Position numbers and translations under genes: made by a program
Shown here: positions 1-8,830 of the stretch, piece by piece
Layout: each line of letters begins with the position of its first letter
Position numbering within the stretch: position 1 is the first letter of the stretch
Assembly: GCA_018402155.1 (NCBI GenBank)
Contig: JAGYJG010000001.1
Location: 44,635-108,634, forward strand
DNA from: Bacteroidia bacterium
GTDB taxonomy: Bacteria > Bacteroidota > Bacteroidia > NS11-12g > UBA9320
DNA: 64,000 bases
Direction of reading: 5' to 3'
The notes under the pieces: model-generated
The model's input: the letters and a program-made list of their open reading frames with translations, nothing else
Databases searched by the model: none
What the model was told of the DNA's origin: nothing

Positions 1-179
1 AGTATGGCATGTCTGTCGTGCGGTTTTCCGCCGGTGTATGGAAGCATAAGCGCAGCGGTTGCTGCTTCTTCAAAAACTGGGACATCCATGTTAAAATTCT
101 TTCGATACCACGCCCAAGCCTCGTGAACGTTAGGGATACCAATCCCTATTTGCTGTATACCACTTATTTCCTTTTTCAA
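1..179 (-). CDS. VOC (glyoxalase/bleomycin-resistance fold) protein, N-terminal part, cut by window edge
   Basis: The minus strand carries an open frame that runs off the left edge. It reads TTG-K-K-E-I-S-G and then IQQIGIGIPNVHEAWAWYRK, followed by an FNMDVPVFEEAA segment and YTGGKPHDRHAIL. This is the first beta-alpha-beta unit of a vicinal-oxygen-chelate protein, in which the N-terminal strand often supplies a metal-binding His or Gln. No in-frame ATG lies upstream, so I take the TTG at 177-179 as the probable start; other non-ATG codons are possible. It is encoded on the same strand just downstream of the SDR gene, 45 bp after its stop codon. Family assignment is fairly secure; substrate is unknown. 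Confidence 0.7.
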   Translation of the reverse strand, partial: MKKEISGIQQIGIGIPNVHEAWAWYRKNFNMDVPVFEEAATAALMLPYTGGKPHDRHAI

Positions 180-224
180 GTGTGGCGAATATACTTGATG
201 TAGGTTTGGTGGGCAAATTGAATT

Positions 225-998
225 TCACTTTGCACTCACCCTTTTAGCAATAAACCGAAACAACCAAGGAGTGTAACGTTTGAAGTAAATCATCAAAATC
301 TCTACACCGCCTACATAGATTTCTGATTTATTGCGTGCTATGCCACGTTTTATTTTAGCTGCGCATACAGTTACGTCTACCCCTTTTTGTTGCCCTGGAT
401 CCATTTCCGAGTGTACAGCCCCGTCTCCTTTTAGCGCATTTTTACTGATATCGGTCTTTATTCTACCGGGACAAACTACAGTAGTATGGATATTCGTATC
501 TTTTAGTTCTAGACCTAGGGCTTCATAAAAACCATGCAGAGCATGCTTGCTCGCAGAATAGTATGAACGTAGCGGGAAACCGAACTTGCCTGCGGCACTG
601 CTCATCCCTACGATGTTCCCTTTGCCTGCTTTTAACATGAGTGGAAGTACCGCTTTAGTAAGGTGTACACTACCAAAGAAGTTTACCTCCATGAGTTGAC
701 GACCAACCTCATTGGATGTTTCGTTGGCTAAGGCACGCTGACTTACACCAGCATTATTTATCAAAATATCTACGCAGCCGTATTTATCTGCTATTTCTGC
801 CACTGCCGTGGCAATGGCTTTCTCGTCTGTAACATCTAGTGGCAGTACATAGGAGTTTGGAAGTAAAGTAGCAACTTCATCTAGCTGTGCTTTTTTGCGA
901 CCCGTCAGTATGATGGTATTTCCATTTTCGGCATATGCCAAGGCTAGTTCTTTACCTATTCCACTTCCTGCTCCTGTTATCCAGATTATTTTACTCAT
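225..998 (-). CDS. SDR-family NAD(P)-dependent oxidoreductase
   Basis: This 257-residue classical short-chain dehydrogenase has a Rossmann fold. The cofactor-binding TGAGSGIG lies at residues 8-15, NNAG at 81-84, the catalytic Ser near 133-134 and the YSASK motif (Tyr147, Lys151) in the expected order. Arg34 just after the second strand suggests NADP(H) preference (inference). The C-terminal tail is hydrophobic and aromatic, so membrane association is possible. The overall pattern resembles the DHRS7/YqjQ-like group. Its start codon overlaps the stop codon of the upstream phosphopantetheinyl transferase gene in a TAATG arrangement, so the two are probably translationally coupled. The true substrate cannot be read from sequence. 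Confidence 0.93.
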   Translation of the reverse strand: MSKIIWITGAGSGIGKELALAYAENGNTIILTGRKKAQLDEVATLLPNSYVLPLDVTDEKAIATAVAEIADKYGCVDILINNAGVSQRALANETSNEVGRQLMEVNFFGSVHLTKAVLPLMLKAGKGNIVGMSSAAGKFGFPLRSYYSASKHALHGFYEALGLELKDTNIHTTVVCPGRIKTDISKNALKGDGAVHSEMDPGQQKGVDVTVCAAKIKRGIARNKSEIYVGGVEILMIYFKRYTPWLFRFIAKRVSAK

Positions 999-1603
999 TA
1001 CGTTGTATGCAAAATAAGGTAATTATCAAAAAATTCATAATCTAGTTCTAAAGTTATAGTGTAGTCATTTTTTAAAATATGACCAGTAAGCGTACCTTTT
1101 TCTGCTAGTTTTTGGTAGTCTAGCTTCATGTGATTTTTAAAATCTAATTCCCTGAGACCGTAGTATTTATACATGGCTTCTTTAGCACACCAAAGAGTGT
1201 ATAGACCGCGCAAATCTTCTTTTAAAAAGAGCTCCTCATCTGCTCTCATAAACTTATTTCCAATTTTGCGCACACGCTCGGTTATTTCCTCCAAATCTAT
1301 ACCGCATTCTCGTTTTTCGGTCAGCATAAATCCGGCATACTCTCCTGCGTGAGTTATCGATATTTTATGGTTAGCACTTTCAAAATAGGGTTTACCATGC
1401 TCGTCTTTTTCTATCGGAGAAAAATCAGGCTTTACCTGATGTGCTAAGACTCTAGCTGCTAGGTTGTGTGTGCGCACTTTACCAAGATCTAAAGCATCTA
1501 GCCATGTTTTTGGTAGCAGAGACTGCAGCTCTTCTTTGGTTTCTGTAATGTGCCAAAGTGCAACTATTCCACCTTTTATATGTTTCTTTGTATGTAATGG
1601 CAC
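998..1603 (-). CDS. 4'-phosphopantetheinyl transferase superfamily protein
   Basis: The protein would transfer the 4'-phosphopantetheine arm of CoA to a carrier-protein serine. It shows the family signatures in order: ISITHAGEYAGFML at about 81-94 (the SxSH-type strand), GIDLE at 101-105 with the Mg-binding Asp and Glu, and WCAKEAMYK at 138-146 with the Glu and Lys of the WxxKEA motif. Length is 201 residues, in the Sfp/Gsp size class rather than the short AcpS class. The longest frame starts with GTG at 1603 and overlaps the divergent WD40 start by a few bases. No better start codon is visible, so the first 10-14 residues are doubtful. It is coupled to the SDR gene. Confidence 0.9.
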   Translation of the reverse strand: MPLHTKKHIKGGIVALWHITETKEELQSLLPKTWLDALDLGKVRTHNLAARVLAHQVKPDFSPIEKDEHGKPYFESANHKISITHAGEYAGFMLTEKRECGIDLEEITERVRKIGNKFMRADEELFLKEDLRGLYTLWCAKEAMYKYYGLRELDFKNHMKLDYQKLAEKGTLTGHILKNDYTITLELDYEFFDNYLILHTT

Positions 1604-2496
1604 GTAGACCTAATATTGAGATTGCAAAAGTAGCACAAATGAAAGGGCATAAGGATGCAATTTATGATTTTGTGCTTGACAAAGACAATCGTGCCATTTT
1701 TTCGGTAGGTGCAGAAGGATATGTAGTAAAATGGGAGATAGATAATCCCGAAAACGGCACTTTAGTTCTGCAAGGTGGCGAGGCATTTTATAGTATTTGG
1801 AAACAAGATAATGTCTTAAAACTCGGGAGTAGAAGTGGCAAGATATATTCGGTAAACTTGGTAAATAATGAACTCGAAGATATTACGCAATTACATCAAG
1901 GGGGTATATTTTTTATACGCGATAAATTAAGTGGGGGAGAAGATGGAGTGCTGCTAAAATCAGAAACGATAGCCCAGGAACTGGGACGCAATTTTGAGGT
2001 GCAAGATATGGCGCTAGCCCCCGACAGCTTGCGCTGTATTACTGAAAATGACAAGCATCTTTTTATTGGTGCTTCTGATAACGCCATATATGTGTTGGAT
2101 AAAGAAACCTATGAGGTAGACGAAATACTTAGAGGTCATACCAACTCTGTTTTTGCCGTGGCAATCTTAGATGACAATATACTGGTGAGTACAGGAAGGG
2201 ATGCCACAATTCAGGCATGGGATCTTACCATAAATAAGCCTGTACACGCCGTGCCGGCACACGAATATCAGGTTAAGAGCTTGAGTTTTAATGGTGAGAT
2301 TCTATTGAGTAGCAGTATGGATAAAACCATTAAACTATGGAATAATAAGCTTGAATTATTAAAAGTCATTGATTTTGAACGATACCGCGGACATACCAAT
2401 TGTATCAATAAAGTAGAGTGGATAGATGAAAATCGTTTTGTGAGTTGCAGCGACGACCGCAGTTTGTGCCTTTGGAATGTAGAAATAATACGTTAA
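1597..2496 (+). CDS. WD40-repeat beta-propeller protein
   Basis: This cytoplasmic-looking protein of 299 residues has no signal peptide or membrane segment. WD-type repeat ends are visible at VVKWEI (about 43-48), IQAWDL, IKLWNN and a C-terminal LCLWNVE. Each of the last repeats is preceded by a GHTN or AHEY turn and a DD/DK aspartate, which fits a propeller of about seven blades with the N-terminal strand closing on the C-terminus. I chose the ATG giving MARRPNIEIAKV because the extra 13 upstream residues are hydrophobic and lie in the region shared with the divergent phosphopantetheinyl transferase. It likely serves as a scaffold; no partner can be named. dcd follows after 21 bp on the same strand. 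Confidence 0.85.
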   Translation: MARRPNIEIAKVAQMKGHKDAIYDFVLDKDNRAIFSVGAEGYVVKWEIDNPENGTLVLQGGEAFYSIWKQDNVLKLGSRSGKIYSVNLVNNELEDITQLHQGGIFFIRDKLSGGEDGVLLKSETIAQELGRNFEVQDMALAPDSLRCITENDKHLFIGASDNAIYVLDKETYEVDEILRGHTNSVFAVAILDDNILVSTGRDATIQAWDLTINKPVHAVPAHEYQVKSLSFNGEILLSSSMDKTIKLWNNKLELLKVIDFERYRGHTNCINKVEWIDENRFVSCSDDRSLCLWNVEIIR

Positions 2497-2517
2497 AATT
2501 GCCCCTAGTAAAAAGCC

Positions 2518-3054
2518 ATGATACTTAGCGACAAACGAATTTTAGAAGAAATAGAAAAAGGTACCATACTTATTGAGCCATTTAATAGGGATGATTTGGG
2601 TACTAATAGCTACGATGTTCACCTTGGCAAGCATTTGGCGTGCTATACCAATAGAGTGTTAGATGCAAGAGAGCACAATAAAATTGAGCATTTTGAGATT
2701 CCCATTGATGGGTTTGAATTGCAGCCTGGTGTGCTCTATCTCGGCGTTACAGAGGAGTATACAGAAACACATGCACATATTCCTTTTTTAGAAGGAAAAA
2801 GTAGCACAGGTAGACTAGGTATAGACATACACGCTACTGCAGGTAAGGGTGATGTAGGTTTTTGTAATACGTGGACGCTAGAGATAAGCGTAACTCAGCC
2901 GGTGAGAGTCTACAAAGGAATGCCGATAGGTCAATTGATTTACTTCGTAGTAGAGGGAGATGTAGAGGTAATGTACAACAAGAAGAAAAACGCTAAATAT
3001 AACAAGCGTACCATCAAGCCGGTAGAGAGCATGATGTGGAAGAATAAATTTTGA
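2518..3054 (+). CDS. dcd: dCTP deaminase (dUTPase/Dcd fold)
   Basis: The enzyme deaminates dCTP to dUTP, supplying the thymidylate pathway. It has 178 residues, close to the usual Bacteroidota length. The trimeric dUTPase-fold signatures are present: NSYDVHLG near residue 30, LEGKSSTGRLG near 91-101, HATAGKGDVGF near 105-115 and TLEIS, whose Glu is the expected catalytic residue, near 119-123. In many relatives the HxTAG motif continues with Trp-x-Asp; here it is Lys-Gly-Asp. Whether the protein is a pure deaminase or also hydrolyses dUTP cannot be decided from the motif. It lies 21 bp after the WD40 gene. Confidence 0.93.
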   Translation: MILSDKRILEEIEKGTILIEPFNRDDLGTNSYDVHLGKHLACYTNRVLDAREHNKIEHFEIPIDGFELQPGVLYLGVTEEYTETHAHIPFLEGKSSTGRLGIDIHATAGKGDVGFCNTWTLEISVTQPVRVYKGMPIGQLIYFVVEGDVEVMYNKKKNAKYNKRTIKPVESMMWKNKF

Positions 3055-3112
3055 AGGAGAAACTAACTCCATAGTAGGGTGAACTATTTCTTAATCCCAA
3101 GGGTATTATTTC

Positions 3113-4450
3113 TTATAATAGTTTCCGCGTTTTTACATTTCTTATGGACTCTCTTTTATCCAATAAAATAAGTAACCCAATAAAGGGGAGTATCCAAAAC
3201 ACTCGCGTATTTAGACGGTCAGATATATTGGCAAATTGAGCAACGGTCCAGCTATTGATAAAAATTGCTAGTAGACAAAAAATAATTCTATTTATTTCTA
3301 AAGAGCTAAGTTTACTGGTTTTCCAAAGCCAAAGAAGGGCAATTAATAAGGCACTGTTTATCAAGAAGTACCAGGAGTTGAAAAATGAAAACGATAGGGT
3401 TTGTAGCAATTGCTTTGTCCAACCCGCAGCAGCGATATCAATGGGGTAGTATTTTTTTATAGACTGTTGGATATTTGTTTGTGGTCCGTAGCTAAAAATA
3501 GCGTCTCCTGCATCTACTTGAAATGACATAGTCATTGCTCTAAAAAGAGAGGAGATAGCGAGCTTTGGCCAATTCCTAGGGGTGCCATATAGGGTACTTA
3601 AAATGTCGCGGTGTTCTATTCTCATAGCATTCCAGCCGCCTAGTTTTTCTACTGGGCTAGATTGGTTCCATACATATTGCCATCCGCGTAGAGGGAGTGA
3701 ATCTTTATAGCGGCAAAGCTCCCATTTTTTGGTGTCGCATTCTTTGCAAAGCAGACCGTATAGAAGACCGCTCTCCGCAGCTTGACCAACTAAAAATACT
3801 TCTGTAGATCTACCTAGCTCAAATTTTCCATGGTCTATCTGATTACTCAAACCTACCAAACCTAGTGAGACAAATGAAATTAGAATTAAGATTGAAGTCT
3901 TTTTTCGGCTAAATAGAGGTGACCAAATACTTAAGAATAATAATGATATAGCTAGTAAAAAATATACCACAAAGTGAGTATTGTGGAAAGTACCTATAAT
4001 TATAAGTAGGAAAAGGTACAAAGCTTGTATTTTAGAGGTAGCACTAAAATAAAGTAAAACCAATAATATGGCCAATCCAGCATACACATCGGGCAGTAAC
4101 TTATTTGCCTCCCAGCCTACTTGTGTGCAAAGTAATGTTAGTACTAATGCAGTAAAAACCGACTTTCTGTTTTTTAAGGAGGTAAATTCACAAATAGCCT
4201 GTTTTAGGGTCCAAAATACAATAAAACACTGTGCTAACAAGCTAAACCAAAGTGTATAATGCAGGGAGGTAATAGTTAAAAACCAACCATAAAAAACGGG
4301 TCTTTCGTATGGAACAGTCCGTTCCCAAGCTCCGTTGAGATAAGAAGCTGTATCTCCAGTAATAAATGGAAATCCGTTGTAAAAGGATAAGCTGGCCACT
4401 GCGAGACTCCCTGCAATTGCGAGAAGTATGTTTGAATGCTTGATAGCCAT
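3113..4450 (-). CDS. Polytopic membrane protein, possibly GT-C-type glycosyltransferase
   Basis: This 445-residue protein has about ten hydrophobic segments. The first extracytoplasmic loop contains FITGDTASYLNGAW followed by PYERPVFYGW. An acidic residue in the first loop after TM1, together with a large C-terminal loop rich in aromatic and charged residues, is the usual layout of GT-C glycosyltransferases that use lipid-linked sugars. I do not recognise a specific family, so this is an inference from topology. It starts 14 bp after pyrH ends and was probably transcribed with it. No polysaccharide cluster surrounds it. Confidence 0.7.
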   Translation of the reverse strand: MAIKHSNILLAIAGSLAVASLSFYNGFPFITGDTASYLNGAWERTVPYERPVFYGWFLTITSLHYTLWFSLLAQCFIVFWTLKQAICEFTSLKNRKSVFTALVLTLLCTQVGWEANKLLPDVYAGLAILLVLLYFSATSKIQALYLFLLIIIGTFHNTHFVVYFLLAISLLFLSIWSPLFSRKKTSILILISFVSLGLVGLSNQIDHGKFELGRSTEVFLVGQAAESGLLYGLLCKECDTKKWELCRYKDSLPLRGWQYVWNQSSPVEKLGGWNAMRIEHRDILSTLYGTPRNWPKLAISSLFRAMTMSFQVDAGDAIFSYGPQTNIQQSIKKYYPIDIAAAGWTKQLLQTLSFSFFNSWYFLINSALLIALLWLWKTSKLSSLEINRIIFCLLAIFINSWTVAQFANISDRLNTRVFWILPFIGLLILLDKRESIRNVKTRKLL

Positions 4451-4464
4451 GTTGAGAAGTATAT

Positions 4465-5172
4465 CTAGCTGACTAAAGTACCAATAAGTTCACCTTTTAC
4501 AACTTTCAGTAGGTTACCTTTTTGGTTCATATCGAATACTATAATAGGAAGCTCATTCTCTTGACACAGTGTGAAGGCGGTCATATCCATTACTTTAAGG
4601 TTACGCTGTATAGCCTCTGTGAAACTTAGTTTATCGTATTTGGTGGCTTTGCTATCTTTTTCAGGATCTGCTGTGTATATTCCATCTACACGTGTACCTT
4701 TTAAGATTACATCCGCTTCCATTTCAACTGCCCTCAAACTTGCTGCAGTATCTGTTGTAAAGTAGGGGTTTCCCGTTCCTGCTCCGAAAATTACTACTCT
4801 GCCTTTTTCTAGGTTGCGTATCGCTTTTCGGCGAATAAATGGTTCAGCTATTTGCTCCATTTTTATTGCACTCGTTAGTCGGGTGAAAACATCTTCGTTT
4901 TCTAGTGCTCCTTGTAGTGCCATGGCATTTATCATAGTAGCCAGCATGCCCATGTAGTCAGCATTGGCCCGATCTTTCATTCCGCCCTCTACACCACTTA
5001 CTCCTCTAAAAATATTGCCCCCACCAATGACGATAGCAACTTCTACTCCAGCGTTTATCACCTCCTTTATTTCCCTAGCGTACATTGTTAAGATGCTGCT
5101 GTCTATGCCAAATTCTTTTTCGCCAAGCAAAGCTTCGCCACTTAGTTTTAGTAAAATTCTTTTGTAAGTCAT
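4465..5172 (-). CDS. pyrH: UMP kinase
   Basis: The enzyme phosphorylates UMP to UDP with ATP and belongs to the hexameric amino-acid-kinase fold. The product begins [15 protein letters not shown] and contains [11 protein letters not shown] (about 55-65), the [10 protein letters not shown] helix, and [13 protein letters not shown] and [11 protein letters not shown] in the second half. Starting at 5172 gives 235 residues, the normal bacterial length. A longer frame to 5250 would add a 26-residue tail rich in Ser and Thr that family members lack, and it would start right at the predicted transcription start, so I reject it. The neighbouring ribosomal operon ends upstream; the usual partner frr is 40 kb away. 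Confidence 0.96.
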   Translation of the reverse strand: MTYKRILLKLSGEALLGEKEFGIDSSILTMYAREIKEVINAGVEVAIVIGGGNIFRGVSGVEGGMKDRANADYMGMLATMINAMALQGALENEDVFTRLTSAIKMEQIAEPFIRRKAIRNLEKGRVVIFGAGTGNPYFTTDTAASLRAVEMEADVILKGTRVDGIYTADPEKDSKATKYDKLSFTEAIQRNLKVMDMTAFTLCQENELPIIVFDMNQKGNLLKVVKGELIGTLVS

Positions 5173-5258
5173 TGTTTTCTGTGTATTTTTAACTGAAGAT
5201 ATGTCTTCAGTTTGATAAGAAGTATCTGATGTGCTATGCCAATGCTCCATTCAACGCC

Positions 5259-5266
5259 CAAAGTTA
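5259..5266 (-). promoter_or_regulatory. Putative -7 box for pyrH
   Basis: The minus strand reads TAACTTTG, a perfect TAnnTTTG. It predicts a transcript starting near 5252 and a leader of about 80 nt before the UMP kinase start at 5172. No TTG is found at the expected -33 spacing. Confidence 0.45.
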
Positions 5267-5652
5267 AGGCTTATTTTGATTGTATGAAAATATTTGTTGT
5301 TGTTGACTCGGTGTTGATATACAAGAAATGAAATTATGTCTCATATTCAGCATATAATTTTATTTCAACAGATTCCTTTTTAGTCTTTATTCCTTGTATT
5401 TTTAGTAGGGTGTAGATATACAAAAAATGACAGCCACAAAGATAAATATAATCTAAGAAGACCTATTTGAGTATTCTGCTTGGTTGATTTTACCCGTTAA
5501 AACAAATAGCCGAAACTAGTTATATGCTAAAATTTTTCTTTTGCTCCCTACGGCCCTACTAATTTAGTGAGTTCTAACTTATAAAGTTATTCACTTCATA
5601 GGCGATTCCTAGAATCTGTACCTAAAGGTGAAAATGTATTGTGTGATTTATC
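5267..5652. other. Intergenic spacer between pyrH and tsf without a gene
   Basis: This AT-rich stretch has no convincing coding frame on either strand. It holds two copies of an imperfect 20-bp direct repeat, at 5312-5331 and 5411-5430 (18 of 20 bases equal, core GATATACAA-AAATGA). The terminator of the ribosomal operon lies at its left border as read on the minus strand. Nothing else was recognised. Confidence 0.6.
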
Positions 5653-5683
5653 AAAAAAAAAGGCGATTCGTACGAATCGCCTT
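5653..5683 (-). terminator. Rho-independent terminator of the rplM-rpsI-rpsB-tsf operon
   Basis: A perfect 20-bp palindrome with GTAC at its centre (5662-5681, GGCGATTC arms) is followed on the minus strand by nine T residues (5661-5653). It begins 27 bp after the tsf stop codon. Confidence 0.93.
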
Positions 5684-5710
5684 CCAATATTAAACACCAA
5701 AAAGTTTCAA

Positions 5711-6544
5711 TTATGCTCCCAATTGGAATCGGGTGAATGCTTTTACCACTAAGCTTTTATCTACTGTTTTCAAAAAAGATTCTACGGTCATAGAGCTATC
5801 TTTTACATACGACTGAGCCAATAGTGTGTTGTCTTTGTAGTAGCGTTGGAGTTTACCTTCTGCTATTTTGTCAAGCATTGCTTCAGGTTTTCCCTCTTGC
5901 TCTGCAATTTCTCTACCTATTTTCAACTCTTTGTCTTTTATCTCTTGTGGAACTGCATCAGCATCAACCGCTATAGGATTCATTGCTGCTATTTGCATAG
6001 CGAGATCTCTACCTGCTTCTAGCGCTTTTTCATTATTAGAATTCAAAGCTACCAATACACCTATACGGTTTGCGCCGTGGTTATAGGCGGCTACACCTTC
6101 TGAAGAGACGAGTGCATAATTAGATATTTCTACTTTTTCGCCAATTACTGCGGTTTTGTCTACCAATATTTCTCCTAAAGTTTTGCCTTCCCAAGGAGTA
6201 GCAAGAAGAGTGTCTTTATCTGCTACTTTGTTTTCCAAAGCATAATCTGCAATACTGTTGGCAAACGCTGTGAAGTCATCATTTTTGGCTACGAAATCTG
6301 TTTCGCAGTTTACTTCTACAACAATACCGTACGTGTTGTCAGAAGAAGCTTTAGCTATAGACAGACCTTCTGCAGCATCTCTATCTGCCCTTTTAGCTGC
6401 TTTTGCAGCACCTTTTTTACGAAGTACATCCACTGCTTCGTCCATATCTCCGTTGGCTTCTTGCAATGCTTTCTTGCAATCCATCATCCCTGCACCTGTC
6501 ATTTGTCTGAGTTTATTTACTGCAGACGCTGTAATAGTTGTCAT
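5711..6544 (-). CDS. tsf: Translation elongation factor Ts
   Basis: EF-Ts is the guanine nucleotide exchange factor that recycles EF-Tu-GDP. The 277-residue protein opens with the UBA-like N-terminal domain (LRQMTGAGMMDCKKAL, residues 13-28). The core then carries the EF-Tu-contacting NCETDFVAKND segment at about 79-89, and the C-terminal module ends near AFTRFQLGA. Length matches the family. It is the last gene of the ribosomal operon, 46 bp after rpsB, and is followed by a strong terminator. Confidence 0.97.
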   Translation of the reverse strand: MTTITASAVNKLRQMTGAGMMDCKKALQEANGDMDEAVDVLRKKGAAKAAKRADRDAAEGLSIAKASSDNTYGIVVEVNCETDFVAKNDDFTAFANSIADYALENKVADKDTLLATPWEGKTLGEILVDKTAVIGEKVEISNYALVSSEGVAAYNHGANRIGVLVALNSNNEKALEAGRDLAMQIAAMNPIAVDADAVPQEIKDKELKIGREIAEQEGKPEAMLDKIAEGKLQRYYKDNTLLAQSYVKDSSMTVESFLKTVDKSLVVKAFTRFQLGA

Positions 6545-6590
6545 TGTTCTATTAGTTTATGAAAATGTGTTATTTTTTTTTAAAATTTGA

Positions 6591-7358
6591 TTAAACTTCA
6601 GTTTCAGCAGGTGTGCCGTCAGCAATGATTTCTTCTTCCTCATCTTTGTCTTTACTTGCTTGCTCTTTAGCTTGTGCACGTTCTTGTAAACCTTTTGCAA
6701 TAGCATTAGTTACCTCAGTTACTAGTAGGTGAAGTGACTTCGCAGAGTCATCATTCCCCGGTATAGGAAAATCAGCTTTAGTTGGATCAGAATTGGTATC
6801 TACGATAGCAAATATCGGGATATTCAATTTCTGTGCTTCTTTCACAGCGATATGTTCACGTTTTATATCAACTATAAAAAGTGCAGCAGGTATTCTATTC
6901 AAATCTTCTATTCCGCCAAGCACTCGGTACAATTTCTCTTGTTCACGAGACTTCATCAAGCGCTCTTTTTTGTTCATATTATCGAACGTACCATCGGATT
7001 TCATTTTCTCGATAGCTTGCATCTTCTTAATAGACTTGCGCACAGTTGCAAAATTAGTCAACATACCACCTAGCCATCTTTGACTTACGTATGGCATATT
7101 CACTCTTTTTGCTGATTCTTCTACGATATCTTTCGCTTGCTTTTTGGTAGCTACAAACATCACCTTTCGGCCAGTCCTTGCTATATTTGCTATAGCATGT
7201 TGCGCCTCATCAAGTTTTGCCGAAGTTTTATTCAAATCTATAATATGGATTCCGTTTTGCTCCATAAAAATATACGGAGCCATTTTTGGGTTCCATTTAC
7301 TGGTGAGGTGACCAAAATGTACACCTGCTTCTAATAATTGTTCTGTACTAACTGCCAT
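6591..7358 (-). CDS. rpsB: 30S ribosomal protein S2
   Basis: S2 binds late in 30S assembly near helices 26 and 35-37 of 16S rRNA. The N-terminus [20 protein letters not shown] and the motifs [30 protein letters not shown] and [20 protein letters not shown] are characteristic. The protein is 255 residues long and has a lysine/glutamate-rich tail of about 30 residues ending [10 protein letters not shown], as in many Bacteroidota. Only 4 bp separate it from rpsI. Confidence 0.98.
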   Translation of the reverse strand: MAVSTEQLLEAGVHFGHLTSKWNPKMAPYIFMEQNGIHIIDLNKTSAKLDEAQHAIANIARTGRKVMFVATKKQAKDIVEESAKRVNMPYVSQRWLGGMLTNFATVRKSIKKMQAIEKMKSDGTFDNMNKKERLMKSREQEKLYRVLGGIEDLNRIPAALFIVDIKREHIAVKEAQKLNIPIFAIVDTNSDPTKADFPIPGNDDSAKSLHLLVTEVTNAIAKGLQERAQAKEQASKDKDEEEEIIADGTPAETEV

Positions 7359-7362
7359 GATA

Positions 7363-7749
7363 TTAACGCTTACTGAATTGTGTTTTCTTACGTGCTTTTG
7401 GTTGTCCTGGTTTTTTACGCTCTACAGAACGAGAATCTCTTGTCATTAGACCCTGTGCCCTTAAAGCAGGTTTTAAATCAGCATCTAGCTTTACTAAAGC
7501 GCGTGCAATAGCAAGTTTTATTGCATCTGCTTGCCCGGTAGTACCTCCGCCGTCTACATTTACCTTTATGTCATACTTGCCTTCTACCTCGCATATAGCT
7601 AGGGGCAAATTAACATAGTATCTCGACTCTTGAGAAGCAAAGTACTCTTCTAACGGTCTGTTGTTCACCGTAATAGCACCTTTACCTTCACTCATGTATA
7701 CACGAGCTACTGATGATTTTCTTCTCCCAATTGTATTTATAACGTCCAT
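7363..7749 (-). CDS. rpsI: 30S ribosomal protein S9
   Basis: S9 reaches with its basic C-terminal tail into the ribosomal P site. The 128-residue product contains [12 protein letters not shown] near the start, [19 protein letters not shown] in the middle, and the tail [12 protein letters not shown]. The final Lys-Arg, which contacts P-site tRNA, is intact. It starts 7 bp after rplM ends. Confidence 0.98.
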   Translation of the reverse strand: MDVINTIGRRKSSVARVYMSEGKGAITVNNRPLEEYFASQESRYYVNLPLAICEVEGKYDIKVNVDGGGTTGQADAIKLAIARALVKLDADLKPALRAQGLMTRDSRSVERKKPGQPKARKKTQFSKR

Positions 7750-7756
7750 ATAATGA

Positions 7757-8200
7757 TTAAATCTCTAATTTGGTTGGCTTTTGTGCCTCGTGTGGGTGTT
7801 CAGCACCTACATAAACATGCATATTGCTAAATAATTTTCTGCCCAATCTGTTTTTTGGTAACATACCGCGTACGCCTCGCTCTACAAGGTCTTTCGGTTT
7901 CCTTTCTAGCAAATGCTTGGCTAACGTTACTCTTCTACCTCCTGGGTATCCACTAAATGTCTCGTATTCTTTTACATCCATTTTATTACCCGTCATGGTA
8001 ATTTTTTCAGCATTGATTACGATTACATTGTCTCCACAATCTACGTGCGGCGTGTAACTTGGCTTCGTTTTGCCTCTTAGTACTTTGGCTACTTCAGAAC
8101 AAAAACGACCTAGCGTTTTTCCTTCAGCGTCAACTATAACCCACTGCTTGTCAACAGTTTTGCTATTAGCTGATATGGTTTTGTATGATATTGTATCCAC
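7757..8200 (-). CDS. rplM: 50S ribosomal protein L13
   Basis: L13 is an early assembly protein of the 50S subunit. The product has 147 residues. Signatures include VDAEGKTLGRFCSEVAKVLRGK (about 23-44), DCGDNVIVINAEKI, GYPGGRRVTLAKHLLERKP and VRGMLPKNRLGR. It is the first gene of a four-gene operon, with a well-formed promoter at 8235-8264 and a predicted leader of about 28 nt. The leader looks too short for a structured autoregulatory element. Confidence 0.98.
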   Translation of the reverse strand: MDTISYKTISANSKTVDKQWVIVDAEGKTLGRFCSEVAKVLRGKTKPSYTPHVDCGDNVIVINAEKITMTGNKMDVKEYETFSGYPGGRRVTLAKHLLERKPKDLVERGVRGMLPKNRLGRKLFSNMHVYVGAEHPHEAQKPTKLEI

Positions 8201-8234
8201 AATTAAACTTTGTTTATTCTTAAAAATCGGGCTG

Positions 8235-8264
8235 CAAAAGTACCATTTTGTCCTATATATTCAA
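8235..8264 (-). promoter_or_regulatory. Bacteroidota-type promoter of the rplM operon
   Basis: On the minus strand TTG (8264-8262) is followed after 19 bp by TACTTTTG (8242-8235). Both elements match the phylum's sigma-70 consensus (TTG, 19-21 bp, TAnnTTTG). The predicted start is near 8229. Confidence 0.75.
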
Positions 8265-8319
8265 GTATTATAAAATAAAATATTGAAAGTTATGGGTATT
8301 GTTAATTTTTGACGGTTAT

Positions 8320-8826
8320 CTATACCTTCTTTTGCCAGTACTCCACGTCTATCCATTGTTCTTTTTTGTACCCTACTTTTTCAAATCTTCCTACCTTCCT
8401 AAAACCTAATTTCTGATGTAGTTTTATGCTGTCATCATTTGGAATGGTGATGCAAGCGATAGCATTTGCAATCTCGAAAAGCTGTAAGGACGTCAGTAGT
8501 GCATTGTAGAGCCTGGCTCCAAGTCCTTTGTGATGAAAGGATGGGTGCATATATATGGTAGTCTCGGCACAGTGCTTGTAGGCTGGTTTGGTTTTCCATG
8601 CAGCGGCGTATGCGTATCCGGCTAGTTGTTCTCCCTCTGCCATCACTAGTACTGGAAGGTTCTTTTGCAAGTCAGTTATTTTCTGTTGCATATCGGGTAT
8701 TGAAATAGGCTGAATATCAAACGTGATCAAGGTGTTAGCAACAAAATGGTTGTAAATATCTGCTATCGCAGCAGCATCTTTAGGTGTGGCCTCGCGTATT
8801 TGTGTAGGTGGCTGTGTTTCGGTCAT
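8320..8826 (-). CDS. GNAT-family N-acetyltransferase, phosphinothricin-acetyltransferase type
   Basis: This 168-residue cytoplasmic acetyl-CoA-dependent acetyltransferase starts IREATPKDAAAIADIYNHFV and contains the acetyl-CoA pyrophosphate loop HHKGLGARLYNALL (about 107-120). The C-terminal half has the AITIPND-like ITIPNDDSIKLHQKLGFRKVG segment. This arrangement is that of the Pat/YncA/MddA branch, whose members acylate phosphinothricin, methionine sulfone or similar amino acids. The actual substrate here is unknown. It follows the ferredoxin gene after 4 bp, so the two are probably cotranscribed, though no functional link is evident. Confidence 0.92.
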   Translation of the reverse strand: MTETQPPTQIREATPKDAAAIADIYNHFVANTLITFDIQPISIPDMQQKITDLQKNLPVLVMAEGEQLAGYAYAAAWKTKPAYKHCAETTIYMHPSFHHKGLGARLYNALLTSLQLFEIANAIACITIPNDDSIKLHQKLGFRKVGRFEKVGYKKEQWIDVEYWQKKV

Positions 8827-8830
8827 AGGC

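Noticed and set aside
5173..5250. 26-residue N-terminal extension of UMP kinase
   Set aside because: Not present in the family, and it would start at the predicted transcription start.
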